A stretch of DNA of 64,000 bases from Paenibacillus illinoisensis NBRC 15959 (GCF_004000925.1 NZ_BIME01000004.1:124001-188000), one strand, 5' to 3'; positions 18,362 through 27,708 are shown, counted from the first letter of the stretch. A program made the numbers and translations. The notes: generated by a model from the sequence alone, not told the origin.

Positions 18362-18961
18362 ATGGGCCTATTTGAATGGATTTTTGATAATCTGTATATA
18401 GTGGCCGTCATCGGTTTTGCGCTCTTCTCTTTCTTGGGAAAAGCCGCCAAATCGGCTGATCCGAACAAAAAGCGTCCTGGCAACGGGATGCCTACATTTG
18501 GAGGCAGCGGTAATTCAGAACGGGATGATCGCTCGAGAGACAACTCATCTCCACAGCAGTCTTCCGGACCAGCAGATCCCCGTTATGATGAACAGTATGA
18601 CGATCGATATGACGAAGAGCAATATGAAGATCGTTATGATCAGCCTTATTCGGAACCTGCTGCATCTTCTCGCCCCGCAAGTGACTACAGAAGTGAGGGC
18701 TCTATGAGCGCCATGGAAAATTCACTAGAGGAACAGATGAGAGGAATGGAACAACAGCAGCGCTTGATTGAAGAGCGATTGAATCGCATTTCTTCTGCAA
18801 ATAGACCCGTTGTGTCTGACTCCGGCTGGGATGAGTCCAGCACCGATGAATCGGGAGCGTCTCCGCTCCGACCGGCGGATATTCGCACGGGTGTATTATG
18901 GGCAGAAGTACTGGGTTCTCCCCGTTCCAAGCAACCGTTCGGTACGCGAGGGAAACTGTAG
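18362..18961 (+). CDS. Hypothetical protein with one membrane anchor and acidic Tyr/Asp repeats
   Basis: This is the third gene of the nfeD-floA cluster, in the position of yqfB in Bacillus, but I cannot show it is the same family. The 199-residue product has one N-terminal hydrophobic segment (LYIVAVIGFALFSFLG), a low-complexity region with repeated YDxxYDD/YEDRYD units (about residues 75-95), a Glu/Gln-rich helical stretch (MENSLEEQMRGMEQQQRLIEERLNRI, split by its own charge pattern) and a C-terminal RSKQPFGTRGKL. ATG 18362 follows AGGCGGTGAG and starts 13 bases after floA. Linkage suggests a membrane-microdomain or envelope-stress role. Confidence 0.75.
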   Translation: MGLFEWIFDNLYIVAVIGFALFSFLGKAAKSADPNKKRPGNGMPTFGGSGNSERDDRSRDNSSPQQSSGPADPRYDEQYDDRYDEEQYEDRYDQPYSEPAASSRPASDYRSEGSMSAMENSLEEQMRGMEQQQRLIEERLNRISSANRPVVSDSGWDESSTDESGASPLRPADIRTGVLWAEVLGSPRSKQPFGTRGKL

Positions 18962-18987
18962 CAAGTCAAGCTATTGGACGGGAATAG

Positions 18988-19028
18988 AGCCGTCTCTGGT
19001 GAGCAATATGCCAGAGACGGCTTTTTTT
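18988..19028 (+). terminator. Rho-independent terminator of the nfeD-floA operon
   Basis: AGCCGTCTCTGG (18988-18999) pairs with CCAGAGACGGCT (19011-19022) and is followed by a T-run. It lies 27 bases after the third gene. Confidence 0.92.
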
Positions 19029-19076
19029 GTTGTGCTCCTTTTTAAAGAATTAATGATCTAACAGAAGCTGTAGTTT

Positions 19077-19105
19077 TCATAAAATCATGTTTCTCCGCAT
19101 AAGTT
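19077..19105 (+). promoter_or_regulatory. Candidate SigE promoter of yqfC-yqfD
   Basis: TCATAAA (19077-19083) and CATAAGTT (19098-19105) are separated by 14 bases. This gives 5 of 7 and 6 of 8 matches to the mother-cell SigE consensus (KMATATT, CATACANT). The gene order and sporulation role agree, since yqfCD is SigE-controlled in Bacillus. The match alone is only moderate. Confidence 0.4.
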
Positions 19106-19135
19106 GAACTGTAGAGGAAGGGGGAAGACCTTCGT

Positions 19136-19429
19136 ATGACCCGGATCAGCCGCAAGCTGCGCAGATGGACCAGTGAGGTGCTGGATTTGCCGCAGGACGT
19201 GCTTTATGATATGCCACGGTTAACCCTGATCGGCAGCAAGCAATTGTATATCGAAAATCATCGCGGTGTGATCCATTTTACGCCGAATCGCATTGTTCTG
19301 GCATTGACCCAGGGTCAGCTCGAGATTAAAGGCGTTGATCTGATGATTCGCAATATTTTGCCGGATGAAGTGGCGGTGGAAGGAACAATTCTGGATATAC
19401 ATATGAATGGAGCGGAGGGAAACGGATGA
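19136..19429 (+). CDS. yqfC: Sporulation protein YqfC
   Basis: YqfC is a 97-residue member of the small YabP/YqfC sporulation family, needed in the mother cell for efficient spore formation. Typical features are the leading basic stretch (TRISRKLRRW), DLPQDVLYDMPRLTLIG and the ending beta-rich GQLEIKGVDLMIRNILPDE. ATG 19136 follows GAGGAAGGGGGAAG. It overlaps yqfD by four bases, so the two are translated together. Confidence 0.93.
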   Translation: MTRISRKLRRWTSEVLDLPQDVLYDMPRLTLIGSKQLYIENHRGVIHFTPNRIVLALTQGQLEIKGVDLMIRNILPDEVAVEGTILDIHMNGAEGNG

Positions 19430-20619
19430 AACAGCCCAGTCTGTACAAACTGCGAGGTGCAGTCCGAATAACGGTCACTGGGGGAGACATCGAAGCGCTG
19501 ATCAACATGGTGGCAGAGCAGGGACTGGAAGTGTGGAACCTGCGTGCCCATGATGGACGCAAGGCAGAGATGAATATTCTGCTGCCGCATTTTTTTAGGC
19601 TGCGTCCTTTGTTGAAGCGGACAGGCTGCAGGGTGAAGGTGACGGAACGCAGCGGGATTCCTTTTTTTATGGCCAGATTAATGAAAAGAAAGTTCTTCCT
19701 TGGGGGTATGGTGCTTTTCGTGATTGCCATGTTTGCATTATCATCAATGGTCTGGAATGTTGAGGTGAAGGGGAATGTGAAGATCCCCACCGATGTGGTG
19801 CTTGCTGCAGCCAAAAAAGAAGGGATATATCCTTTCCAGTGGGGGTTCAGGCTCCAGAGTCAGGACAAGCTTTCCAGACAGCTGGCTTTGGCACTTCCCG
19901 ACGTAACCTGGATCGGCGTGAGCAAAGAGGGGACAACCATTACCATTCAGGTTGTAGAGTCTGCACAGCCTCAGCGTGAACCGCTGCTGAATCCAAGGCA
20001 CTTGGTGAGCAAATCGGATGCAGTCGTTACTCAGATATATGCAGAACAGGGGCGTCCTGTCGTACAGAAGGATACGCGTGTTAAGAAAGGTCAGGTATTA
20101 ATATCGGGTATTTTGGGTGATGAAGAGAATACGGAGAATGTTGTGGCCAAAGGCGAGGTTCGTGGACTCGTATGGCGTGAATATGAGGTGGAAGTGCCTC
20201 TCGTGCAGAAGCATAATACCATGACAGGAGAGAGTAAGGAACGTTTTTATGTTGTGCTTGGGGATTGGGCTGTTCAGCTCTGGGGATATGGGAAGACGCC
20301 TTTCAGTTCCTTCAATACGGCGAGTGATCATAAGCCGCTGACGTGGCGATCCTTCACGCTTCCGATGGGATGGTTGACTGAGACCGATATGGAGACCACC
20401 CAGCAAGAGGAACAAAAGACGGTGGAGTGGGCCCGAACGAAAGGGCTGGAGGGAGCCAGAAACGATATTATCGCCAAAAATGGCAAAGGAACGAAAATTT
20501 TAAGTGAAAAAATTTTGCATGAGAAGAAAGAGAATGGTAAAGTTTATATGAAAGTATTATTTGAAGTGGAAGAAAGCATTGCGGAAGAACTTCCGTTAGT
20601 CCATAGTCAAGGAGAATGA
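19426..20619 (+). CDS. yqfD: Sporulation protein YqfD (stage IV)
   Basis: YqfD is a 397-residue sporulation membrane protein. It has an N-terminal cytoplasmic domain with GGDIEALINMVAEQGLEVWN, a single transmembrane segment near residues 88-105 (FFLGGMVLFVIAMFALSS), and an external domain with VKGNVKIPTDVVLAAAKKEGI resembling POTRA-like folds and a conserved DAVVTQIYAEQGRPVVQKDT. Its size and order next to yqfC match Bacillus. Its exact molecular role is unknown, though mutants are blocked during spore development in related species. Confidence 0.93.
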   Translation: MKQPSLYKLRGAVRITVTGGDIEALINMVAEQGLEVWNLRAHDGRKAEMNILLPHFFRLRPLLKRTGCRVKVTERSGIPFFMARLMKRKFFLGGMVLFVIAMFALSSMVWNVEVKGNVKIPTDVVLAAAKKEGIYPFQWGFRLQSQDKLSRQLALALPDVTWIGVSKEGTTITIQVVESAQPQREPLLNPRHLVSKSDAVVTQIYAEQGRPVVQKDTRVKKGQVLISGILGDEENTENVVAKGEVRGLVWREYEVEVPLVQKHNTMTGESKERFYVVLGDWAVQLWGYGKTPFSSFNTASDHKPLTWRSFTLPMGWLTETDMETTQQEEQKTVEWARTKGLEGARNDIIAKNGKGTKILSEKILHEKKENGKVYMKVLFEVEESIAEELPLVHSQGE

Positions 20620-20625
20620 GGCTAT

Positions 20626-21597
20626 TTGTCAGAACAAACACGCAGCATACGAATCTCCCTCCAGAGTGCGGGAGAGGGTCAATCTCTTTTTGGACCCCAA
20701 GATATTTTTCTGAAACTGATTGAATCCGAGATTCCCGCCCAGATCGCTTCACGCGAAGCGGAAATTGTGATTCACGGCAATACAAAGAATGTGGAATCGC
20801 TGGAACAATTATTCGATGTGTTACTGCAATTGGTGCGAAACGGGTATGTGCTAACCGAACGAGACGTCAGCTATGCCATTGAACTGGCCAAGGATCTGCG
20901 TGCAGACCAGCTGCTTGATCTGTTCAAGGGTGAAATTACGACGACTTACCGTGGCAAACCGATTCGTGTTAAAACCATTGGACAGAAGCACTATGTTACG
21001 ACAATTAAAAAACGTGATGTTGTATTCGGCATCGGTCCAGCCGGTACGGGTAAAACCTATCTGGCCGTTGTACTGGCGGTTGCAGCACTCAAGGAAGGCA
21101 GCGTCAAGCGCATCGTGCTTACACGGCCTGCTGTCGAAGCGGGCGAGAGCCTGGGCTTCTTGCCTGGAGACCTGCAGGAAAAGGTTGACCCTTATCTGCG
21201 GCCTTTGTACGACGCCTTGTATGACGTAATGGGACAAGAGCAAACGGCCAAGGCACTGGAGCGCGGTTTGATCGAAATTGCGCCACTGGCATATATGAGG
21301 GGGCGTACACTCGATGACTCGTTCATTATTTTGGACGAAGCCCAGAATACGACGCCGGAACAGATGAAGATGTTTTTGACCCGTCTTGGTTTTGGTTCCA
21401 AAATGGTCATTACCGGAGACGTAACGCAAATTGATTTACCTCGCGGCAAAAAGTCTGGACTGGTGGAAGCAAAAACGATACTCAGCGAAGTTGAAGAAAT
21501 TGGATTTGTCTATTTTGCCGAGCAAGATGTTGTACGTCATTCCCTCGTCCAAAAAATTATCGTTGCATACAACCACGCCGCAGAAAATCAAGAATAG
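20626..21597 (+). CDS. phoH: PhoH family NTPase
   Basis: PhoH is a cytosolic P-loop NTPase/helicase-like protein of RNA metabolism, 323 residues here. Walker A is GPAGTGKT, Walker B is FIILDEAQNTTPEQMK, and TRPAVEAGESLGFLPGDLQ plus MVITGDVTQIDLPRG are the conserved PhoH blocks. The start is TTG 20626 with AGGAGA about 11 bases upstream. It lies six bases after yqfD and ahead of pgpH and ybeY, an order conserved across Firmicutes. A second PhoH-type gene with a PIN domain lies at 55.1 kb. Confidence 0.94.
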   Translation: MSEQTRSIRISLQSAGEGQSLFGPQDIFLKLIESEIPAQIASREAEIVIHGNTKNVESLEQLFDVLLQLVRNGYVLTERDVSYAIELAKDLRADQLLDLFKGEITTTYRGKPIRVKTIGQKHYVTTIKKRDVVFGIGPAGTGKTYLAVVLAVAALKEGSVKRIVLTRPAVEAGESLGFLPGDLQEKVDPYLRPLYDALYDVMGQEQTAKALERGLIEIAPLAYMRGRTLDDSFIILDEAQNTTPEQMKMFLTRLGFGSKMVITGDVTQIDLPRGKKSGLVEAKTILSEVEEIGFVYFAEQDVVRHSLVQKIIVAYNHAAENQE

Positions 21598-21612
21598 AAG
21601 GGATTGTCTAAA

Positions 21613-23862
21613 GTGACCTCGAAGGAACTGTCAAAAGGCAAATCTTTTCAGAATAGAACCACAGGATGGAAGTATAGCGTGTGGGCACGCTATCTTCTGT
21701 TTTTGTTTCTGGTGATTCTCTTCTACTTCAGTCTGGCCTCCAAGCTGCTTCCCGAGCGGTATGACATTCAGGAAGGCACACGAAGCGAAGTGGATATTGC
21801 TGCGCCCATGCAGATTCCAAACACGAAGGCAACGCTGAAAGCTCAGGAAGAAGCTGCTGAGCGTGTACAGCCGATCTATCAAATTGTGCAGCTGCGAAAC
21901 GAAAATTTGATGACCACCCTGCTGGACCGTATTGACCGTTTGAATCAGGATGACCAGATTTCCAGTCAGGACAAGATTGATATCTATCGTGATGAGATTC
22001 CGCAGCGGCAGAAGGATTTTGTGTCCAACTTTATCAATAACAATCGGAAAGCGGGTACATATTCCGAAACTCTTTTGGAAGAGATCAGAAACGTGGTGCA
22101 GGAGCAAAGCTACCGAATTCCGGAAGAAACCTATATCAAGATATCTCGCTTGACCTCGGAGGATATCCAGGAGATGAAGTCCGTTGGACGGGATATCGTG
22201 TCCAGATTGATGACGGATCAGATCAGTGATGCTACGACAGCAAGGGCAAAAGTTGCCGAAATGGTAAGTGTAAGTTCCCTTAGTAAGCGTACGCAGCGTG
22301 AGGTTGTTCAAGAGCTCGCCCGCCTTGTAGTAATGTCCAACCGTTTCTATGATGAAGAGGGGACTAAGGAAGCCAAGGTACAGGCTCGTGAAAATACACA
22401 GACCGTCTATATCAAGCAAGGTGATACACTGGTTGCCAAGGGCGAAATGATAACCCCCGAAATGTACGCGCTTCTTGATGAAAATGATTTGTTGAAAAAC
22501 GAAGTGAACTACTGGCCGCAGCTGGGTCTTCTCATGCTGTCTTGTCTGCTGTCGGCAGCAATTCTGATGTATATTCAGCAATTCAGCGGAACGCATTTCA
22601 AATATAATAATGCACAGCTGCTGATGCTTGTACTCATTTTCATTATTACGATTGTGCTTATGCATGTAACGGCATTCATCCAGACAGCAGACAAGTCATA
22701 TGTCGGCTTCCTTGCACCAGTTGCAGTGGGCGCGATGTTAATTGCCTTATTGCTGGATACATCGCTTGCTTTCGTTTGCTCGATCATCATTGGCATGTTG
22801 TCAAGCATCATCCTGAATACACATCAAGGTCAGATTTTTGATTTTGAGCTTGGCTTCTTTGCGGTGCTGGTGTCTTTTGTTGCTATATTCGCGACATACC
22901 GGGCAAGCCAGCGATCCACCATCTTAAAGGGGGCCATCATGGTCTGCCTGTTTGGTTCAATTGCCGTCTTTACACTGTCATTGATTGATACGGGGGATTG
23001 GAACCGTACTACAACGCTGTACGGCGTTGGATTTGCTTTTGCAGGTGGTGTATTAACAGCGATTCTCGTTATTGGGCTTATGCCGTTTTTCGAAACATCG
23101 TTTGGTATACTATCAGCACTGAAGCTGGTGGAGCTGTCCAACCCGAACCACCCGTTATTGCGAAAACTGCTGACGGAAACACCGGGCACATATCATCACA
23201 GTGTCATGGTAGGAAACCTGTCGGAGGCCGCGGCCGAGGCTATTGGAGCGAATGGTCTGCTCTGCCGAGTAGGTTCGTATTACCATGATATTGGCAAGAC
23301 CAAGAGACCGATATATTTCATTGAAAATCAGAACAATATGGAGAACCCTCATGATTCCATTGATCCCAAATTGAGCAAATCAATTATCGTTGCGCACGCA
23401 CGGGACGGTGTGGAAATGCAGAAGGATTACAAGCTCCCGAAACCGATCCGGGATATTGCGGAGCAGCATCACGGGACAACCTTCCTCCATTACTTCTATC
23501 ACAAAGCGCTGCGTCAAGCCGAGGAAGCGGGAGTGGAGCCTGACTTTACAGAAGAAGATTTCCGTTATCCAGGTCCAAAAGCCCAATCCAAGGAATCGGC
23601 TATCGTGGGGATAGCAGACAGCGTTGAAGCAGCAGTTCGATCCCTACGCAAACCGACTGTGGAACAAGTGGAATCCATGATTGAGAAGATTATCAAGGGG
23701 CGTCTCGATGATCATCAGTTTAACGATTGTGATCTCACCATGCGTGAATTGGATATCGTAGCAAAGACCTTGAAAGAGACGGTAATGGGAATTTTCCACT
23801 CCCGGATTGAATACCCGGAAGAGATCAAAAAACCGAAGCCGACCTCACCTGAAGCAGGTTGA
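21613..23862 (+). CDS. pgpH: Cyclic di-AMP phosphodiesterase PgpH-like (7TM-HD protein)
   Basis: This is a membrane HD-domain phosphohydrolase that degrades c-di-AMP. The product (749 residues) has one N-terminal membrane segment, a long external 7TMR-HDED domain, seven membrane segments (about residues 300-500, beginning LGLLMLSCLLSAAILMY), then a cytosolic HD domain with YHHSVMVGNLSE, SYYHDIGKT and EQHHGTTFLHYF. GTG 21613 lies 10 bases after GAAGGGA. A TTG at 21604 is in frame but almost touches that site. It corresponds to Bacillus YqfF. Confidence 0.93.
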   Translation: MTSKELSKGKSFQNRTTGWKYSVWARYLLFLFLVILFYFSLASKLLPERYDIQEGTRSEVDIAAPMQIPNTKATLKAQEEAAERVQPIYQIVQLRNENLMTTLLDRIDRLNQDDQISSQDKIDIYRDEIPQRQKDFVSNFINNNRKAGTYSETLLEEIRNVVQEQSYRIPEETYIKISRLTSEDIQEMKSVGRDIVSRLMTDQISDATTARAKVAEMVSVSSLSKRTQREVVQELARLVVMSNRFYDEEGTKEAKVQARENTQTVYIKQGDTLVAKGEMITPEMYALLDENDLLKNEVNYWPQLGLLMLSCLLSAAILMYIQQFSGTHFKYNNAQLLMLVLIFIITIVLMHVTAFIQTADKSYVGFLAPVAVGAMLIALLLDTSLAFVCSIIIGMLSSIILNTHQGQIFDFELGFFAVLVSFVAIFATYRASQRSTILKGAIMVCLFGSIAVFTLSLIDTGDWNRTTTLYGVGFAFAGGVLTAILVIGLMPFFETSFGILSALKLVELSNPNHPLLRKLLTETPGTYHHSVMVGNLSEAAAEAIGANGLLCRVGSYYHDIGKTKRPIYFIENQNNMENPHDSIDPKLSKSIIVAHARDGVEMQKDYKLPKPIRDIAEQHHGTTFLHYFYHKALRQAEEAGVEPDFTEEDFRYPGPKAQSKESAIVGIADSVEAAVRSLRKPTVEQVESMIEKIIKGRLDDHQFNDCDLTMRELDIVAKTLKETVMGIFHSRIEYPEEIKKPKPTSPEAG

Positions 23863-23896
23863 CTTACTAATATGAGCAGACAGGAGTTATGAAAGA

Positions 23897-24394
23897 ATGA
23901 GTCTTAACCTGGCATGGAATAATGATCAACAGGATAAAGAAATTACTGAACAGATGATTGCAATGCTGGAGCAATTGCTGAACCTGGCAGGAGAAGCTGA
24001 AGGCGTGGCCGATGGAGAAGTTGCTCTCACATTTGTGGATGATGCTCAGATTCATGAGCTGAACCGCGATTACCGCGGAATCGATCGTCCGACAGATGTG
24101 CTGTCATTTGCCATGAATGAAACCATGGATGAGGAACTGGACATCATCTACGAACTGGATGAGGATGAAGAGATGGAGGAGATGCCAGATGTTCTCGGTG
24201 ACATCATTATCTCCGTTCCTCGTACGATCCTGCAAAGTGAAGAATACGGGCATTCATTTGAACGTGAGCTGGGTTTCCTGTTTGTGCACGGTTTCCTGCA
24301 CCTGCTCGGATATGATCATCAGGACGAAGCAAGTGAAGCCGAAATGATGGGCAAACAGGAAGCTGTACTCGCCCAGGCCGGGTTGACACGATAA
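23897..24394 (+). CDS. ybeY: rRNA maturation endoribonuclease YbeY
   Basis: YbeY is a zinc-dependent endonuclease in 16S rRNA 3'-end maturation and ribosome quality control. The 165-residue product has the metal site HGFLHLLGYDH (three histidines) and the conserved NRDYRGIDRPTDVLSFAM block. An acidic insert (DELDIIYELDEDEEMEEMPD-like, residues 76-97) is longer than in some relatives. The stop overlaps the first base of dgkA, which points to coupling. Confidence 0.95.
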   Translation: MSLNLAWNNDQQDKEITEQMIAMLEQLLNLAGEAEGVADGEVALTFVDDAQIHELNRDYRGIDRPTDVLSFAMNETMDEELDIIYELDEDEEMEEMPDVLGDIIISVPRTILQSEEYGHSFERELGFLFVHGFLHLLGYDHQDEASEAEMMGKQEAVLAQAGLTR

Positions 24395-24762
24395 TGAAAA
24401 GGCGCTCCTGGAGTCTGGTGTTCCGCAATGCGGCAGAAGGAATCGTATACGGTTTTCGGACACAGCGAAATGTAAGGGTTCATTCGGGAGTAGCCGTCAT
24501 CATGTGTTCGGCAGGATTTATCTTCGGGATTTCGAGGACAGACTGGATGTTTGTGCTGACAGCCATCTTTCTGGTGCTGGTGACCGAATTAATGAATACG
24601 GCTGTAGAGGCAGCGGTAGATCTGGCACATCCGCATATTCATCCGCTTGCAAAAGCGGCGAAAGACACCGCGGCTGGCGCAGTTTTGCTGGCGGCGGTGT
24701 TCGCTGTAGTCATCGGATGTATGGTGTTCTTCAAACCGGTTTTACATTGGCTTGGTTTCTGA
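24394..24762 (+). CDS. dgkA: Diacylglycerol/undecaprenol kinase family protein
   Basis: This 122-residue membrane protein has three hydrophobic segments and the conserved TELMNTAVEAAVDL and AKAAKDTAAGAVL motifs of the DgkA family. In Gram-positive bacteria members phosphorylate undecaprenol and feed the lipid carrier pool for wall synthesis. The N-terminal SLVFRNAAEGIVYGFRTQRN agrees with the family. The start codon overlaps the ybeY stop (TAATG). Substrate preference is inferred from relatives. Confidence 0.93.
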   Translation: MKRRSWSLVFRNAAEGIVYGFRTQRNVRVHSGVAVIMCSAGFIFGISRTDWMFVLTAIFLVLVTELMNTAVEAAVDLAHPHIHPLAKAAKDTAAGAVLLAAVFAVVIGCMVFFKPVLHWLGF

Positions 24763-24820
24763 TAAGCCTGCTATAACAAGAAGTTTATTTTAGTGATAAC
24801 CTGAGGGAGAGATTTGGATT

Positions 24821-25234
24821 ATGGATAATCAACAGCTCATGCAAGAAGCCATTAAGGCACGTGCCAAAGCGTACACACCTTATTCCCATTTTGGCGTAGG
24901 AGCAGCTCTGCTCGATAGCGAAGGCAATGTGCATCATGGATGCAATATTGAGAATGCTGCCTATACACCAAGCAACTGCGCGGAGCGAACAGCACTTTTC
25001 AGTGCGATCGCAGGGGGGCAGCAGCCTCGCAGTTTCAAGGCCATTGCCGTTGTAGGAGATACGGAAGGTCCAATCGCGCCATGTGGCGTGTGTCGCCAGG
25101 TTATGGTTGAGCTGTGTGAGCCGGATATGAAAGTCATCATGGGCAACTTGAATGGTGACCTGCAGGAAACGACGGTTGCCGAGCTGCTGCCTTGGGCTTT
25201 TGGTCCGTCAGATTTGGATTTTGCCAAAAAATAA
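24821..25234 (+). CDS. cdd: Cytidine deaminase
   Basis: This is a homotetrameric zinc enzyme that converts cytidine and deoxycytidine to the uridine forms in pyrimidine salvage. The 137-residue product shows the CNIENAAY substrate loop, the catalytic CAERTA (Cys ligand and catalytic Glu) and the second zinc motif PCGVCRQ. Length and motifs are standard. The start follows GAGGGAGA. It lies between dgkA and era, as in Bacillus. Confidence 0.96.
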   Translation: MDNQQLMQEAIKARAKAYTPYSHFGVGAALLDSEGNVHHGCNIENAAYTPSNCAERTALFSAIAGGQQPRSFKAIAVVGDTEGPIAPCGVCRQVMVELCEPDMKVIMGNLNGDLQETTVAELLPWAFGPSDLDFAKK

Positions 25235-25268
25235 ACTATTCCAGGCCTAGGCGCCTGAGGAGGAACAT

Positions 25269-26171
25269 ATGAAGAAAAAAGCATTTAAATCGGGTTTTGT
25301 AGCTATTGTTGGACGTCCTAACGTTGGTAAATCGACTTTGATGAACCAGGTTATTGGCCAAAAAATAGCCATTATGTCAGACAAGCCACAAACCACTCGT
25401 AATAAAATACACGGCGTTTACACATCCGAAGACAAGCAAGTTGTCTTTTTGGACACACCGGGTATTCACAAACGGCAATCCAAGCTGGGTGACTATATGA
25501 ACCAGACTGCCTTGAATACACTCGGGGAAGTGGAAGCAGCTCTGTTCCTGATTGACGCTTCCGAAGGAATGGGCGGTGGTGACCGTTACATCGCAGAACA
25601 ACTGAAAAATGTTCGGACTCCTGTCATTTTGGTGATGAACAAAATTGATAAAATTGAACCGGAAGCGCTGCTGCCGCTTATTGAGGAGTATCGCAAGCTG
25701 CATGATTTCGCAGAAATCGTACCGGTCTCTGCCAAGCTCGGCAGCAATGTAAGTACACTGCTCGATCAGATCGGCAAGTATTTGCCGGAAGGACCGCAAT
25801 ACTACCCGGAAGATCAGGTTACAGACCACCCGGAACAGTTCGTTTGTGCGGAGCTGATTCGGGAGAAGATTCTGCAAATGACCCGGGAAGAAGTCCCACA
25901 TTCCATTGCTGTAACCATCGAGGATATGAAGGTTCAGGACAACGGGGTAGTATACATTTCGGCCGTTATTTTTGTAGAGCGTGACTCTCAAAAAGGGATT
26001 ATCATTGGTAAACAGGGAGCGTTGTTAAAAGAAGTTGGTAAACGTGCGCGTACGGATATTCAGAACCTGCTCGGTTCGAAAATCTTTATGGATCTGTGGG
26101 TTAAGGTGAAAAAGGATTGGAGAAATCAGGACCGCGTTCTACGTGATCTCGGCTTCCACCGTGACGTTTAA
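25269..26171 (+). CDS. era: GTPase Era
   Basis: Era is an essential GTPase that binds 16S rRNA and assists 30S maturation. The 300-residue product has G1 [10 protein letters not shown]3 DTPGIH, G4 NKID and G5 SAKLGSN, and a C-terminal KH domain with [22 protein letters not shown] 25269 follows GAGGAGG. Neighbouring ybeY acts in the same rRNA maturation pathway. Confidence 0.97.
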   Translation: MKKKAFKSGFVAIVGRPNVGKSTLMNQVIGQKIAIMSDKPQTTRNKIHGVYTSEDKQVVFLDTPGIHKRQSKLGDYMNQTALNTLGEVEAALFLIDASEGMGGGDRYIAEQLKNVRTPVILVMNKIDKIEPEALLPLIEEYRKLHDFAEIVPVSAKLGSNVSTLLDQIGKYLPEGPQYYPEDQVTDHPEQFVCAELIREKILQMTREEVPHSIAVTIEDMKVQDNGVVYISAVIFVERDSQKGIIIGKQGALLKEVGKRARTDIQNLLGSKIFMDLWVKVKKDWRNQDRVLRDLGFHRDV

Positions 26172-26272
26172 TCGAACAAGTATCCATTAATTGCAACACA
26201 TAGTTTACCTTGCAAGACTCCATCCTAACTGGTAGATGCAGACGTCATTTCCGAAGAGAGGATGAAATTCTG

Positions 26273-26413
26273 ATGCGAGATTTTTCGTGGAAGGTTTTTG
26301 CAATGACGGGGGATGTGGAGTCCTATTTGTTGTATACCGAGGCTTGTGCGCCAACAGGACAGGAGTCTGATACTGCAGGGGAAGTGATAGAAGATGAAGA
26401 AGCCGAGGGTTAA
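26273..26413 (+). CDS. yqzL: YqzL family small protein
   Basis: This 46-residue protein begins MRDFSWKVFAMTGDVESYLLY, which matches the short YqzL family found between era and recO in Bacillales. The C-terminus is acidic. ATG 26273 follows GAGAGGATG. Longer in-frame starts upstream lack ribosome sites and similarity. Function is unknown. Confidence 0.85.
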   Translation: MRDFSWKVFAMTGDVESYLLYTEACAPTGQESDTAGEVIEDEEAEG

Positions 26414-26446
26414 TTGGCTGATTCGGGAATGGTTAGGTGACGAGGC

Positions 26447-27199
26447 ATGCTATACAGGGTGGAAGGGATTGTCATCCGCAGCATGGACTACGGCGAGGGA
26501 AACAAAATTATTACGCTTTGCACCGAAAGTGGTGGAAAAGTAGGCGTACTCGTCCGTGGTGCCAAAAAGCCCAAAAGCCGACATGCTGCGCTGGTGCAGC
26601 CGTTTACGTACGGTCAATACGTATATTTCCGTAACACGGGCCTGGGGACACTAAATGCGGGCGAAATCATGGAGTCATATCATGAGCTGCGGGAAGATTT
26701 GGTTAAAGCAGCTTATGCATCCTATGCATGTGAACTGCTGGATCGGGTCCTGCAGGATGAGGAAACAGGTGCTTTCTGGTTCAAGCAGCTTAAGGCTTGT
26801 CTTCAGGCGTTAAAGGAAGAGAAGGACCCCAGCGTCATTACCAGTCTCTATGAGATGAAAATATTACAATCGGCGGGCTACGGCCCGTCGCTTGATGAAT
26901 GCATTTCATGCGGCCAGGAACGGCCGGATGAACAGTTGTTTGTAAGTCCAAGGCTCGGTGGTGTGCTGTGCAGAGCCTGTAAACACTTTGATCCACCCGC
27001 GTTGTCTGTAAGTCCCAAAGCTCTAAGGTTACTGCGGTTATTTGCACAGCTGGATTTGCAGCGACTGGGCAACATATCCGTCAGTGAGGCTACTAGAGAT
27101 GAAATGAAGAAGATCATGAGAGCCTTCATGGATCACCAGCTGGGTCTCAATTTAAAATCCCGTTCTTTTCTCGATCAGATGGAGAAATACGGGATTTAA
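26447..27199 (+). CDS. recO: DNA repair protein RecO
   Basis: RecO helps RecF/RecR load RecA on SSB-coated DNA. The 250-residue product begins with the OB-fold signature EGIVIRSMDYGEGNKIITL. It continues with the helical domain and a zinc-type motif, CISCG, paired with a later CRAC. ATG 26447 is the conserved start; the ribosome site (AGGTGACGAGG) is moderate. It closes the era-yqzL-recO group; a T-box leader for glyQS follows. Confidence 0.95.
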   Translation: MLYRVEGIVIRSMDYGEGNKIITLCTESGGKVGVLVRGAKKPKSRHAALVQPFTYGQYVYFRNTGLGTLNAGEIMESYHELREDLVKAAYASYACELLDRVLQDEETGAFWFKQLKACLQALKEEKDPSVITSLYEMKILQSAGYGPSLDECISCGQERPDEQLFVSPRLGGVLCRACKHFDPPALSVSPKALRLLRLFAQLDLQRLGNISVSEATRDEMKKIMRAFMDHQLGLNLKSRSFLDQMEKYGI

Positions 27200-27229
27200 G
27201 GTGTGTTTTCTGGGTATGACAAGATTCAC

Positions 27230-27268
27230 TTGACTTTGCACTCTTTTTTATTTATTATGGACTATAAT
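27230..27268 (+). promoter_or_regulatory. Promoter of the glyQS T-box leader
   Basis: TTGACT (27230-27235) and TATTAT (27253-27258) are 17 bases apart. A second -10-like TATAAT (27263-27268) lies just downstream. Either would place the start shortly before the T-box stem I. Confidence 0.6.
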
Positions 27269-27279
27269 TTCTCTTTTGG

Positions 27280-27552
27280 AGACATGCATTGAACGAGAGA
27301 GTAGGGGACCTGATTTATTATTCTCGTAGATAGGCCAAACGGTCTTGACTACGATAATTGAGCGAGCCTGGGATGGTGCAAGCCGGGTTGAATCGGTCTG
27401 TGAAATGGCACTCGGGAGCATGAATGGACACGGAAAAGTGGGCTTGCGTGAACAGGTTATCCTGTTTTGTACACAAGCCAAGTAGGGTGGAACCGCGGGA
27501 GTAGCTCTCGTCCCTACGTCTGGACAACAGGCGTAGGGCGAGGGCTTTTTTT
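27280..27552 (+). promoter_or_regulatory. Glycine T-box riboswitch of glyQS
   Basis: The leader holds the highly conserved T-box sequence AGGGTGGAACCGCGG (27484-27498). Its TGGA bulge fits the 3' end of a tRNA with discriminator U, as in tRNA-Gly. Upstream are the stem I hallmarks GAGAGTAGG, GCGAGCCTGGGATGGTG and CACTCGGGAG, with a GGC specifier triplet at 27407-27409 (Gly). Downstream is a terminator: GCTCTCG/CGAGGGC and CCCTACG/CGTAGGG (27504-27545), then seven T residues. Uncharged tRNA-Gly should stabilise the antiterminator and allow glyQS transcription. Confidence 0.95.
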
Positions 27553-27708
27553 GATTGTGGAATTATTTTCCGGCAAGGCTGGTGGATAGATTCCGGGAAT
27601 CTCTCGCAAAACGCGTTTTGTCCGTTCTAAGTCGGGCTTCGATCGACGCTTGTGCAAATCGGAAGTTTTTTCAGCTTGCCAATAAACTCATTGAAAAGGA
27701 GCATGATT

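Noticed and set aside
17557..18543. A 328-codon minus-strand frame across floA
   Set aside because: Shadow of floA; no start site and no recognisable domain.
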